From Planctomycetaceae bacterium (GTDB lineage Bacteria; Planctomycetota; Planctomycetia; Pirellulales; UBA1268), in the NCBI GenBank assembly GCA_902629495.1, contig CACORA010000005.1:1-64000 (forward strand): a DNA stretch of 64,000 nt, given 5' to 3'. The notes beneath the pieces were generated by a model. The model searched no databases. It worked only from the letters and a program-made list of their open reading frames with translations, and was not told where the DNA came from. Both the position numbers and the translations under genes were made by a program. Positions within the stretch are counted from its first letter, which is position 1. Every line of letters begins with the position of its first letter. Of the stretch, positions 36,831 through 45,358 are shown piece by piece.

Positions 36831-36837
36831 AAGGAGG
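36831..36837 (+). promoter_or_regulatory. Perfect Shine-Dalgarno AAGGAGG for the 44-codon small ORF
   Basis: AAGGAGG is a full match to the anti-16S complement, eight bases before ATG 36846. It is the best ribosome site in this part of the window and is the main reason to call the short frame. Confidence 0.7.
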
Positions 36838-36845
36838 GTTGAATC

Positions 36846-36980
36846 ATGGATCCACATTTCAATGAGTATTTGTCAGCAGTGCAATGCATGCAAGAAATGT
36901 ATGGTGAGACAGCAGAAGATGTGCCCAGTGAATTTCAACAGGAACGAGTTGTCGAGGTATCAGAAGCAGTCATAAGCTAG
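36846..36980 (+). CDS. Small ORF, 44 residues, unknown function
   Basis: ATG 36846 to TAG 36978-36980. The product begins M-D-P-H-F-N-E-Y-L-S and is acidic with two short Glu-rich parts (A-E-D-V-P-S-E; V-V-E-V-S-E-A). It has one Cys, no membrane segment and no signal peptide. The perfect AAGGAGG eight bases upstream is the reason to believe it. It stands alone between crcB and the DUF3500 gene, both on the other strand, so it needs its own promoter. I do not recognise the family. Confidence 0.6.
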   Translation: MDPHFNEYLSAVQCMQEMYGETAEDVPSEFQQERVVEVSEAVIS

Positions 36981-37055
36981 CAGTGCATGCAACGACTGTA
37001 AAAAGCTCAATCCCGCCGAAGAGACCATCTATCGAACTCACATTGAATCTGTTTT

Positions 37056-38249
37056 CTACTCATTGTGAGGTTGCAGGTTGTGGTGGGTTTGATAATGTTG
37101 CTGAAGAAGATCTTTGCCATAATCGTTCCCATTTGGTGTACGAATGACGGCATGAATATGATCACGAGAAGGCTCCTGAGATCGGAACGGAGCTACTCGA
37201 CGTTGATGATCAAACTCAATGAGAAGAACGGGGCTGTGAATTCGGTAGTAGAAAACGCCATCCTTTTGAGTGTCACCAATCCATGCAAAATACGTTTCAT
37301 CAAGATGCTTTTTCACTTCATCCATTTTTATCTTCGCATGGCCTTTTCGAAGAGTGCCGATGTACTCCTCAATGACATCAAGAAGGAAAGTTTTTTGTTT
37401 TTCATTCAGCCTTTCAGCTGGTATGCCCGCATAGTCGAGATCAAGATTATCTTGGTAGGCCTGTGCCAGTGCATTATTTCCAAGCTTGGACGTTGAAAGG
37501 ATAGCTTCTTTCTTCTGTTCATCAGTGAGTGACGCTACAAGTGCGAATCCTTTGTTCTGTTCCTGCTGCATTACAGATGTTCCTCGAAATCGTCCTGTTA
37601 TCGCATGAACTGGCTCACTCCCGATAAAGACAGGGGACATCACTACCTGATCCCCCAAGACAAAATAGTTGATCACAAGATGATGGCCATCAATTTGCCA
37701 TCCCCATGGTTCAGTCAGTGAAGGAGTTCCCATGATTGTGATCCAGTAAAGCCATTCTCCATATTCATCAAAGTTTTCCGCAAGTTCGGCGAGGGTGCCA
37801 TTGAGTTTCATGATGTCTTGCGATTGCTTCAGGCCTTTTGCACTCAGGCTGGCCTTGAGGAGACCAAAGGCTAATGTGCGTTGTTGATCTGACATGTCAT
37901 TAAATCCGACACCTTGTCTTTTCATAAAATGTCGGTTGTCCCAGAGTTGCCATTCCTTATCATCGATTGGAAAAAGAGTAAGCCTTCTTTGTTCTTCAGA
38001 AAGGCCATCAAGGAATAACTGAGCTGCTTCAACGATCGGCTTTGTGCTGACGCCGGTAGAGGCAATGTTGAACAAGCCTTCCTGCTTAGCACCACCTGCA
38101 AAAATCCCACGATAGGGCTGCACTGTCATATTTCTATTTCCACGGCGTGGACGGCGTGACGGCGGTTGTGCAAAGGCGGCAGCATCGGCGGCGATGATCA
38201 CAAGAAGTGTGCACGTGAAAAATAAATACTTTTGCATTTTTGAATCCAT
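37056..38249 (-). CDS. DUF3500 family protein, exported
   Basis: A 397-residue exported protein. Signal peptide about 1-27 (A-A-D-A-A-A-F-A-Q), then a short Arg/Pro-rich part, then the DUF3500 domain: 'LFLDGLSEEQRRLTLFPIDDKEWQLWDN', 'RQGVGFNDMSDQQRTLAFGLLKASLS', 'LYWITIMGTPSLTEPWGWQIDGHHLVINYFVLGDQVVMSPVFIGSEP', 'EYIGTLRKGHAKIKMDEVKKHLDETYFAWIG', 'RIHSPVLLIEFDHQ', ending in His-rich 'QHYQTHHNLQPH'. No function is known. It follows the DUF1501 gene by 36 bp, making it the last member of module D. The 'GWQIDGHH' stretch is the most conserved part I recognise. Confidence 0.88.
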   Translation of the reverse strand: MDSKMQKYLFFTCTLLVIIAADAAAFAQPPSRRPRRGNRNMTVQPYRGIFAGGAKQEGLFNIASTGVSTKPIVEAAQLFLDGLSEEQRRLTLFPIDDKEWQLWDNRHFMKRQGVGFNDMSDQQRTLAFGLLKASLSAKGLKQSQDIMKLNGTLAELAENFDEYGEWLYWITIMGTPSLTEPWGWQIDGHHLVINYFVLGDQVVMSPVFIGSEPVHAITGRFRGTSVMQQEQNKGFALVASLTDEQKKEAILSTSKLGNNALAQAYQDNLDLDYAGIPAERLNEKQKTFLLDVIEEYIGTLRKGHAKIKMDEVKKHLDETYFAWIGDTQKDGVFYYRIHSPVLLIEFDHQRRVAPFRSQEPSRDHIHAVIRTPNGNDYGKDLLQQHYQTHHNLQPHNE

Positions 38250-38285
38250 ATGATGTATCTGGAAAAGGAAGAGAATCCGATAACC

Positions 38286-39791
38286 TCATGTGTTGATGAT
38301 GTCATGGATGACATGGCCATGTACGTTTGTAAGGCGACGTTCAAGTCCATTATGGTAAAAGGTGAGTCGTTCGTGATCGAGACCCATTAAATGAAGAAGT
38401 GTGGCATTGAAGTCGTAGACAGTTTGCGTATTGATTTTTGCTTTGAATCCAAATTCGTCACTCTGACCATGGCTATGCCCTTTTTTTACTCCTGCTCCCG
38501 TAAGAAAACAGGTGAAGGCACCTGGGTTATGATCACGCCCAGTTCCATTCGCTTGCAGGAATGGCATCCGTCCAAACTCAGTCGCCCACACCACAAGCGT
38601 GTGATCAAGAAGACCACGTTGTTTCATGTCAGCAAGTAAAGCCGCCGTAGGCTGATCCATGATCTCAGCCTGCATTGCATGCGTTTTCAGTATGTCAGAG
38701 TGAGAGTCCCAGTTCGTGATGCCATTACCACCGGATGGATCACTGCCATTGAAAAGTTGAACAACACGAACACCTTTTTCAACAAGACGTCTTGCAAGAA
38801 TGCAATTTTTTGCATATTCGCGACGAAGATCACTCCCTTGATTGACGCCATAAGCAGTCAATGTTTTCTCTGTTTCACCGGAGAGATCCATGACATCAGG
38901 AACGGAAGTTTGCATCCGTCCTGCTAACTCATAGCTTGCAATACGGCCTGCAAGGTTGGCATCTCCTGGATACTTTTCAAGGTGTGAAGCATTGAGTCGC
39001 TTGAGTAAATCAAGCGCCATTCTATCGTCTTCAGAACGTAGACTCTCAGGTCGTCTCAGATTATTTGGCGGATTCTTTGCATTGAAGTCGGTTCCTTGAA
39101 ATGCAGCCGGCAGGAAACCATTCCCAAAATTATTCTTTCCGCTCCGCGCCAAACCGCGTGGATCATTAATCGCGACAAACGCAGGAAGTTCTTGATCCTC
39201 CGTTCCAAGTGCATACGTGACCCATGCACCGAATGATGGAAAACCTTCCATCGTAAATCCTGTATTCATAAAGTTTTCACCCTGAGGGTGAGCGCTCGTA
39301 TCGGTTGTCAGAGAATGCAGGAAGCAGAAATCATCGACCTGTTCAGCGAGATTGGGGAGTAACTCCGACACCATCTTGCCAGTTTCACCACGTGGCTTAA
39401 AGTCCCAAAATGGTTTGGCAATGTTTCCACTTGGGCCCTCAAATGTGACAGCCGGTAACCCAGGTGGCTTCTGTCCATGAAATTTGAAGAGTGCTGGTTT
39501 GTAATCGAATGTATCAACGTGACTTACAGCACCAGGAAGATAAATGACCAATACTTGTCGAGCTAGGGTTTTGAAGTGTGGCGGACGTGGCAAGTAGGGA
39601 TTATTTGGGTCAATATCTGGACGAATAGGTGTTTTTCCACTGAAGCCGGTAGATGTTTCTGCAAGTAATCCCTCTTTACAGAGCAGAGCAGTCAGTCCAA
39701 GTCCTGCAGCCGAAAGACCAGATGTTCCAAGAAATTCACGGCGGTTCAATAAATGACGCCCGTGAAGCGATAGTTTTTCTGGGTTCGACAT
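38286..39791 (-). CDS. DUF1501 family protein, Tat-exported (module D)
   Basis: A 501-residue DUF1501 protein; ATG at 39791 with AAGG a few bases upstream (a TTG one codon earlier is also open). Twin-arginine leader: 'LNRREFLGTSGLSAAGLGLTALL'. Landmarks: 'YLPGAVSHVDTFDYKP', 'CFLHSLTTDTSAHPQGENFMNTGF', 'CILARRLVEKGVRVVQLFNGSDPSGGNGITNWDSH', 'ATEFGRMPFLQANGTGRDHNPGAFTCFLTGAGVKKGHSHGQSDEFG' in shorter stretches. The His/Asp-rich part is well kept. It starts 9 bp after the stop of the PSCyt1-DUF1549-DUF1553 gene, so the two are translated together. Confidence 0.92.
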   Translation of the reverse strand: MSNPEKLSLHGRHLLNRREFLGTSGLSAAGLGLTALLCKEGLLAETSTGFSGKTPIRPDIDPNNPYLPRPPHFKTLARQVLVIYLPGAVSHVDTFDYKPALFKFHGQKPPGLPAVTFEGPSGNIAKPFWDFKPRGETGKMVSELLPNLAEQVDDFCFLHSLTTDTSAHPQGENFMNTGFTMEGFPSFGAWVTYALGTEDQELPAFVAINDPRGLARSGKNNFGNGFLPAAFQGTDFNAKNPPNNLRRPESLRSEDDRMALDLLKRLNASHLEKYPGDANLAGRIASYELAGRMQTSVPDVMDLSGETEKTLTAYGVNQGSDLRREYAKNCILARRLVEKGVRVVQLFNGSDPSGGNGITNWDSHSDILKTHAMQAEIMDQPTAALLADMKQRGLLDHTLVVWATEFGRMPFLQANGTGRDHNPGAFTCFLTGAGVKKGHSHGQSDEFGFKAKINTQTVYDFNATLLHLMGLDHERLTFYHNGLERRLTNVHGHVIHDIINT

Positions 39792-39800
39792 CAAGCTACC

Positions 39801-42587
39801 TTAGGGGAGAAATGCAAATTCATTTGAATTAATGAGAGCCCGACAAACCATTGAAAGATCATTATGGTCAATGAGTTTCGAACATGCATCTCGTTCGTCT
39901 GTTGTTGGCTGTCGACCAAGCAAAAGCTCAAAACAGCGAGTGATTGCCTTAGAAGCACTCCCTTTGCAGTCATTTGTGGCGCGTTGGGCTATTTGCCGAG
40001 ACTGATCAATGACAAAAGTACTATTCATCAGATTGAGTGCCTGAAGCGGAGTGGTTGAGATTGGTCGCTTGGCACGAACCTGTCCGCAGTCTGGAAAATC
40101 AAAAGCCGTGAAAAGCTGGTCATCTACGCGGCGCATACGCTCTTGATAGATCATCCTCCGCCATGTCTGAGGGCCGTTATTGTCGATCACTTTCCATTGG
40201 GCATATGTTTTCTTTTCATTGTGGATGCGATAACTCCGTCCTCCCACCGCCAAATCGAGGTTGCCAGCAGCTTGGAGGATGGCATCACGAATGACCTCAG
40301 CTTCCATACGCTTGGGAGGAAATCGCCAGAGAAGCTTTGAGTCTGCATCAATGCGCAGACCTTCCTCGTGGGGTTGACTGGATTGTTGAAACGCCTTGGA
40401 AAGAACCATTTGACCAATGAGGGACTTCATCGACCATGCAGACGCCCCTTTTGTTTGTGGAGATACGAACTCAGCAGCAAGCCAATCGAGTAATTCTTTG
40501 TGTGAGGGCGATGCTCCAGCATGGCCAAAGTCACCAGTTGTCGACACGAGACCATTTCCAAAAATATGATGCCATATACGATTTACCATAACACGTGCTG
40601 TGAGTGGATTTTCTGGATCCGTTATCCAATTTGCAAAGGCTCGTCTTCTTTGTGGCCCTGATGATTCAGATGTCATGCCAAGATCACCATTGAGCAGTAG
40701 TGGTGCCGCTGGAAAGATTTCATCGCGAGGGTTTTCAGGACTACCCCGGAGGAGAACACGTGTGACAACTGGATCAATCATCCGCCCAACAAAACTTGGA
40801 CGTGGCCCTTCTTCCAAAAGTTGATTGATCAGCCCTTGAAGATGCCCCAGCAATGCTTTTCGTTCCGGATGAAGTTCAGGTAGTTTTTTATTGACATACC
40901 AAGAGCCAACCCACGGCTGCCATTCATCATTGTCATCGAGAATCTCGATATCAAACTCATATCGAGGCAGACCAGGCTTCTTTTCTAGATAATCAGTGTC
41001 ATAGAAGTACTCACGATTATTACTCAGACGTAAGCGATTGATTGTTTCGGGCTGTGTCAATTCAAATTGAAGCCATGGTCTTTCCTCATCCTTTTCCACC
41101 TTTCCTCGCCAAACCATAGTGCCAAATTCACCATCATTTACACGATCAATAGGATTCCTATCCTCAACACCCTGTGATGGATATCCGGTAAGTTTTGTAC
41201 CATTGCGTGTATGAGCAACATTCACATCCTCGGTAGAAAACAATTCTAACTCATCCAATGAGATGTTTGGCATTTTGAATTGGATACGTATGGCTTTGGT
41301 TGTCACTGGTTTAAAATGTAATTCTCGATAGGCACCCCAGTTTTCTTCCCAACCTCCAAATTGACGTAGTGCTTTTCGTTGAGATGCAATCTGCTTCCAT
41401 AGTTGACTTCCTCTTTGCTGAAGAGGATGAAGCTCGGAATACTCAGGCTGTCGACTTCCAAACTCAATATCCTGAAAGACTGCAGTCATTGCGTAGTAGT
41501 CGCGAATGGTGACCGGATCGAACTTATGGTTGTGGCAGCGAGCACACCCAATCGTTACACCTAACACAGACGCACCAATGGTCTGAATTATTTCATCCAT
41601 TCGATCAGCACGCGCCTGACGAATGGCTGATGGTTCCCTGCCAACAGTGGCTGCAGGCACATGTGGGCCAGCTACGAGAAAGCCCGTTGCCTCACCAACA
41701 CCCATCGTGTCACCAGCAATCTGCTCACAAAGAAATTGGTCATAGGGTTTATCATCGTTGAATGAACGAATGACGTAATCACGATAGACCCAGGCGTTCT
41801 TTCGGTAGAGATTTGCTTCAGAACCATTTGTTTCTGCCCACCGAATCACATCAAGCCAGTGTTGGGCCCAGCGCTCGCCAAAATGAGGTGATGCAAGTAA
41901 CCCTGACACAGCATCCCGATATGCGCTTTCGGGATTGTCTTTCCATGCATCAAGAAACACATTGTTTTCTTTGAGTGTTGGTGGAAGGCCAGTCAGTACG
42001 ATCGATACACGACGCAAAAGAACACGAGGATTTGCAGAGTGAGAATATGTCAGATTGTGTTGCTCCAACTCTTTCAAGACAAATGCATCAATAGGATTCT
42101 TGGTCGATTGAGGTGTACCGACCACAGGCACTGTTGGACGGGTAACAGGCTGAAACGACCAGAGATCTACCTCTTCTTGTCCTACATCATCCATTTGACC
42201 TGGCCAGATGGCACCGTCTGCAATCCAACGTTCAATGAGATCAATTTCATGTGAGGGAATACGATCTTCATCTGGAGGCATCGTGTTATCGGCATCCAGA
42301 TGCTTGACGACATCCAGAAGATAACTTTTTTCTGGATGATTTGGCACAACGGCTGCGAGGCCAGAGTTACCACCTCGTAGCATACTGACACGTTTATCAA
42401 GACGAAGGCCGGACTCAGGTTCATCTTTGCTGTGACAGTCCCAACACCGCTGTTCTAAGATCGGTACAATATCCCGCTCGAATGCAATGTCGTCAGCATG
42501 TACTGATACAACGAAAAGCGTTGTGGATAACCCAACGAAGATTGCTCGGTGCATCAACACGAATTTCAGAAATAGGTTAGTCCGCAT
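39801..42587 (-). CDS. PSCyt1-DUF1549-DUF1553 haem-binding protein with discoidin-like insert (module D)
   Basis: A 928-residue exported protein from ATG 42587, chosen because GAGAGAG precedes it and it overlaps the upstream esterase by just 11 nt; a more upstream start exists at 42668. Signal segment about 13-31; PSCyt1 with CWDCH at 48-52 and 'DADNTMPPDEDRIPSHEIDLIERWI'; DUF1549 with CARCHNHKFDP; a beta-rich stretch at about 415-565 ('AIRIQFKMPNISLDELELFS', 'PWLQFELTQPETINRLRLSN', 'FDIEILDDNDEWQPWVGSW') resembling an F5/8C discoidin domain; then DUF1553 ('RRAFANWITDPENPLTARVMVNRIWHHIFG', 'PISTTPLQALNLMNS'). Its insert sits between the two DUF domains, unlike module A. Likely binds a polysaccharide by the insert; function unknown. 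Confidence 0.92.
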   Translation of the reverse strand: MRTNLFLKFVLMHRAIFVGLSTTLFVVSVHADDIAFERDIVPILEQRCWDCHSKDEPESGLRLDKRVSMLRGGNSGLAAVVPNHPEKSYLLDVVKHLDADNTMPPDEDRIPSHEIDLIERWIADGAIWPGQMDDVGQEEVDLWSFQPVTRPTVPVVGTPQSTKNPIDAFVLKELEQHNLTYSHSANPRVLLRRVSIVLTGLPPTLKENNVFLDAWKDNPESAYRDAVSGLLASPHFGERWAQHWLDVIRWAETNGSEANLYRKNAWVYRDYVIRSFNDDKPYDQFLCEQIAGDTMGVGEATGFLVAGPHVPAATVGREPSAIRQARADRMDEIIQTIGASVLGVTIGCARCHNHKFDPVTIRDYYAMTAVFQDIEFGSRQPEYSELHPLQQRGSQLWKQIASQRKALRQFGGWEENWGAYRELHFKPVTTKAIRIQFKMPNISLDELELFSTEDVNVAHTRNGTKLTGYPSQGVEDRNPIDRVNDGEFGTMVWRGKVEKDEERPWLQFELTQPETINRLRLSNNREYFYDTDYLEKKPGLPRYEFDIEILDDNDEWQPWVGSWYVNKKLPELHPERKALLGHLQGLINQLLEEGPRPSFVGRMIDPVVTRVLLRGSPENPRDEIFPAAPLLLNGDLGMTSESSGPQRRRAFANWITDPENPLTARVMVNRIWHHIFGNGLVSTTGDFGHAGASPSHKELLDWLAAEFVSPQTKGASAWSMKSLIGQMVLSKAFQQSSQPHEEGLRIDADSKLLWRFPPKRMEAEVIRDAILQAAGNLDLAVGGRSYRIHNEKKTYAQWKVIDNNGPQTWRRMIYQERMRRVDDQLFTAFDFPDCGQVRAKRPISTTPLQALNLMNSTFVIDQSRQIAQRATNDCKGSASKAITRCFELLLGRQPTTDERDACSKLIDHNDLSMVCRALINSNEFAFLP

Positions 42588-43374
42588 TTGACTCTCTCTC
42601 ACGTGAAAAAAGCCATTCAAAAAATTCTTGTGATGTATAGACCTTCCGACTTGCACCATGACCTTCATTCGGAAAGATCGTACATTTAGCTAGTGCTCCA
42701 CCTTTATCCTGAATGAGTTTCACCATTTGTTCTGATCGATCCGCCGGTACGACTGTGTCATTCTCACCGTGGAATGCCCATACGGGAATGGTAGTCAGGT
42801 TTTCAGCCCATTGATCAAGCTCGGGAGTGATGTCTTTGGGGCCATTTTTTCCGAGACCCCCAACAACGGGTGCAATAGCCGCGAAGTGCTGTGGTGAATG
42901 GGCTGCCCATACCCATGTTCCATACCCTCCCATACTGTTCCCAGTGAGATAAATCCGGGAATGATCAACGGGCATTGTTGTACAGATGTATTCATAAAGG
43001 ATATTCAGATCTTCTGGCCGCCATCCCTGGAGCGCCTGTGGCGCAATCAAAATAGAAGGCTCATCGACAAATTGATCTAAACCATTTTCTACACCTCGAC
43101 AGATCTGGCGAATTTTCTGAATGTTGGCACCACGTCCTCCACCACCATGTAAAAAGATCAGAACAGGGAAGTTCTTCTTTGATGTACTACGCTCAGGTGT
43201 AGCAGCGAGAAAGTCAGCATTCAAGGACTGCGTGCGCTGATGAACCTTGGTTGGTAGTGTTTGAATTGTCAGTTCTGTAGCGTGAACACATGCACCACAA
43301 AGAGCAATCAGTGATGCGAACCCGAACAGTATTCGAAAGCGCCAACAAGATTGCTGCGTTGTTGAATACAACAT
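42577..43374 (-). CDS. Alpha/beta hydrolase, phospholipase/carboxylesterase-like, exported
   Basis: A 265-residue exported esterase. ATG 43374 has GGAG upstream and begins the signal peptide (to about A32; a lipid-type Cys is not evident). 'VLIFLHGGGGRGANIQKI' supplies the oxyanion region, nucleophile G-N-S147-M-G-G, D206 in 'FHGENDTVVPADRSEQM' and H239 in 'PNEGHGAS'. This matches the prolyl-oligopeptidase-like/'phospholipase-carboxylesterase' group used by many planctomycetes for ester removal from polysaccharides. It lies between a sulfatase (20 bp upstream) and the DUF1549 gene (11 nt overlap), so it is inside the module D operon. Confidence 0.87.
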   Translation of the reverse strand: MLYSTTQQSCWRFRILFGFASLIALCGACVHATELTIQTLPTKVHQRTQSLNADFLAATPERSTSKKNFPVLIFLHGGGGRGANIQKIRQICRGVENGLDQFVDEPSILIAPQALQGWRPEDLNILYEYICTTMPVDHSRIYLTGNSMGGYGTWVWAAHSPQHFAAIAPVVGGLGKNGPKDITPELDQWAENLTTIPVWAFHGENDTVVPADRSEQMVKLIQDKGGALAKCTIFPNEGHGASRKVYTSQEFFEWLFSRERESNAD

Positions 43375-43393
43375 AGGAGCTTCTCCGTTTCGT

Positions 43394-45235
43394 TTATTTT
43401 TTAGGCTCAGGATCAAATTTCATACGATACGCTTTGTATTCTGGCCAAGTCAGCGTTCCATCATTATTTGTATCCGCATCCGGATGCTTTTCAAAGTATT
43501 GGTTTTTCCATTCTTCAGCGCTCAGTTTTTGAACGGTATTGTTTTTTGTGCTATTTGCTGGCCGGAATGGAGGTTGGGGAGGCGTTGCAGAGTCTGGACT
43601 GGGAATTCTTGATCGAAGCTTTTCTCGAAAGTCATTCAGTGTTGGACGGTAGTCTGCTTTGGTCGCAAGATTATTCCACTCGTTGGGATCGTTGATGCAG
43701 TCATACAATTCCTCTTTTCCATTTTCGTAGCGAATATATCGCCAGTCTTTGCCACGAAGTGCATAGCTTTCTTTTTGTGGATCATATTTCATTCGCCATT
43801 TGTATAAGGCTGTGAGTGCTTCGTCGGGACCATCCCAGGTGCCGTCCGTAGGATGCTCAAGGAGCGGTTGAAAACTGTGGCCATCGAGAGAGTGGCCTTG
43901 TTCATTTTTCATAGTGTCACCCTGCAGGTCACAAAGATCAATCAATGTTGGGTAGATGTCAACTAAGGACACAGGTTGGCTACATGTTGTTCCTGTGACG
44001 GCCACGTTTGGAGCTCGTATAATGAGTGGTATGCGGGTGCTTTCCTGCCATAACGAGTTTTTATAGAGATAGTCCTTTTCGCCCATGCCCCATCCATGGT
44101 CACTTGTAAGAATAATGATGGTGTTTGTCTTAAGTTCCGTGTCATCGATTACGTCTAGAATACGTCCAAGTTGCTCATCTACGGATGCAATACTTGCGAG
44201 GTATGCCTGTATAAAATAACGCAGAGCTTCATCTTGCGATCCATATGATTTGACGAGTGTATGGAAAAGTTTGTGACCCATGTCTTCTGTGCGGGACGAG
44301 TCTGGTTCTTTACCTGTTGGTAAGCCGCGGATGGTATGGGCGAAGGTATCATCGATATCACCGTCGAGAATCTCAGGTAAGTCGATGTCGTCGATTGGGA
44401 ACATATCAAAGAAACGTTGTGGGACGATCAGTGGAGTGTGTGGACGGATAAAACCAACACCCATAAAAAAAGGAATACGGTTCTTTGCCGTTGTTGCTGC
44501 AAGTTCTTGTAACTTTTTGATTGCCCAGTCTCCATTTTTTTCATCGGGGGTTGGGTCATGCTTTTCTGCAGAATAAATCTTCAATTCATCTACAGATTGC
44601 CAACCACCGGTGCGCCACATAAGTGGTTGACCATTGCTACTCGTTTTCCCGTCAAGGCTCACTAGTGGTCCGAAAGATCCGTCTACTGCCCCAATTTCAC
44701 AGTACGGAGCAGGGGTGTCAGGGTGTGGAAGATTATTTTTCCCGTCGTAGGCAAAAGGGCCATAGTCAGCCCGATTGCCAAAGTGCTTCCATTCTCCGCG
44801 AACCATATGGTGGAGTAGTTTTCCAGTTCCTAAGGTGTAGTAGTTATTCAAACGAAAGTAGTCCATAAGCGTTCGTGAGTTCTTGAGCACGTCATATGTA
44901 TCCCACTTTGTAAAGCCGTAACAGCCTGAGTGATGTGGATAGATTCCAGAAAAAAGGCATGCACGGGATGGACCACATATTGGAATATTGCAGTGTGCCT
45001 GAGTGAATCGTACGCCCGATGCTGCCAGTCGGACCATATTTGGCGTAACAGCCTTTCGATATCCACCGAATCCATCGACATAGTCATTCAGATCATCACA
45101 TAAAATCAATAGCACATTGGGATGACCTGATTTTTCTGTAGCAGGCTCTAATGCAAAGCATGTCGATGTGATCATACCTAGTGCAAGCAGGCAGAGACTC
45201 ATTCTCGAAAAATAAAGACATGATGTACGATCCAT
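43394..45235 (-). CDS. Sulfatase, iduronate-2-sulfatase-like, with C-terminal EF-hand
   Basis: A 613-residue exported sulfatase, about 100 longer than its relatives. Signal peptide about 1-29. Metal site 'VLLILCDDLNDY' (D47/D48), formylglycine site C87-G-P-S-R91 followed by A-C-L-F-S-G, 'LGTGKLLHH', 'TSDHGWGMGEKDYLYKNSLWQESTRIPLI', 'RYENGKEELYDCINDPNEW'. The last 30 residues carry a canonical EF-hand loop D588 to E599 (D-T-N-N-D-G-T-L-T-W-P-E) preceded by 'NQYFEKHPDA'. Ribosome site AAAGGAGAG just before the ATG. First gene of module D. Calcium binding could stabilise the protein or tie it to a calcium-rich sulfated glycan; that is inference. Confidence 0.93.
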   Translation of the reverse strand: MDRTSCLYFSRMSLCLLALGMITSTCFALEPATEKSGHPNVLLILCDDLNDYVDGFGGYRKAVTPNMVRLAASGVRFTQAHCNIPICGPSRACLFSGIYPHHSGCYGFTKWDTYDVLKNSRTLMDYFRLNNYYTLGTGKLLHHMVRGEWKHFGNRADYGPFAYDGKNNLPHPDTPAPYCEIGAVDGSFGPLVSLDGKTSSNGQPLMWRTGGWQSVDELKIYSAEKHDPTPDEKNGDWAIKKLQELAATTAKNRIPFFMGVGFIRPHTPLIVPQRFFDMFPIDDIDLPEILDGDIDDTFAHTIRGLPTGKEPDSSRTEDMGHKLFHTLVKSYGSQDEALRYFIQAYLASIASVDEQLGRILDVIDDTELKTNTIIILTSDHGWGMGEKDYLYKNSLWQESTRIPLIIRAPNVAVTGTTCSQPVSLVDIYPTLIDLCDLQGDTMKNEQGHSLDGHSFQPLLEHPTDGTWDGPDEALTALYKWRMKYDPQKESYALRGKDWRYIRYENGKEELYDCINDPNEWNNLATKADYRPTLNDFREKLRSRIPSPDSATPPQPPFRPANSTKNNTVQKLSAEEWKNQYFEKHPDADTNNDGTLTWPEYKAYRMKFDPEPKK

Positions 45236-45358
45236 GGAATCTCTCCTTTACCTTTGCACGATCAGTCACTGCCACACGTCATAAGGTCGAACGATGGTAA
45301 AAATAAAGAAAAAGTTTTATTTTGATTCACGTGTTATTGAAATACTATACATCAGTGT

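Noticed and set aside
36733..36845. Possible fluoride riboswitch upstream of crcB
   Set aside because: The conserved pseudoknot pattern of the crcB motif is not visible; only an ordinary GGGAG ribosome site is found.
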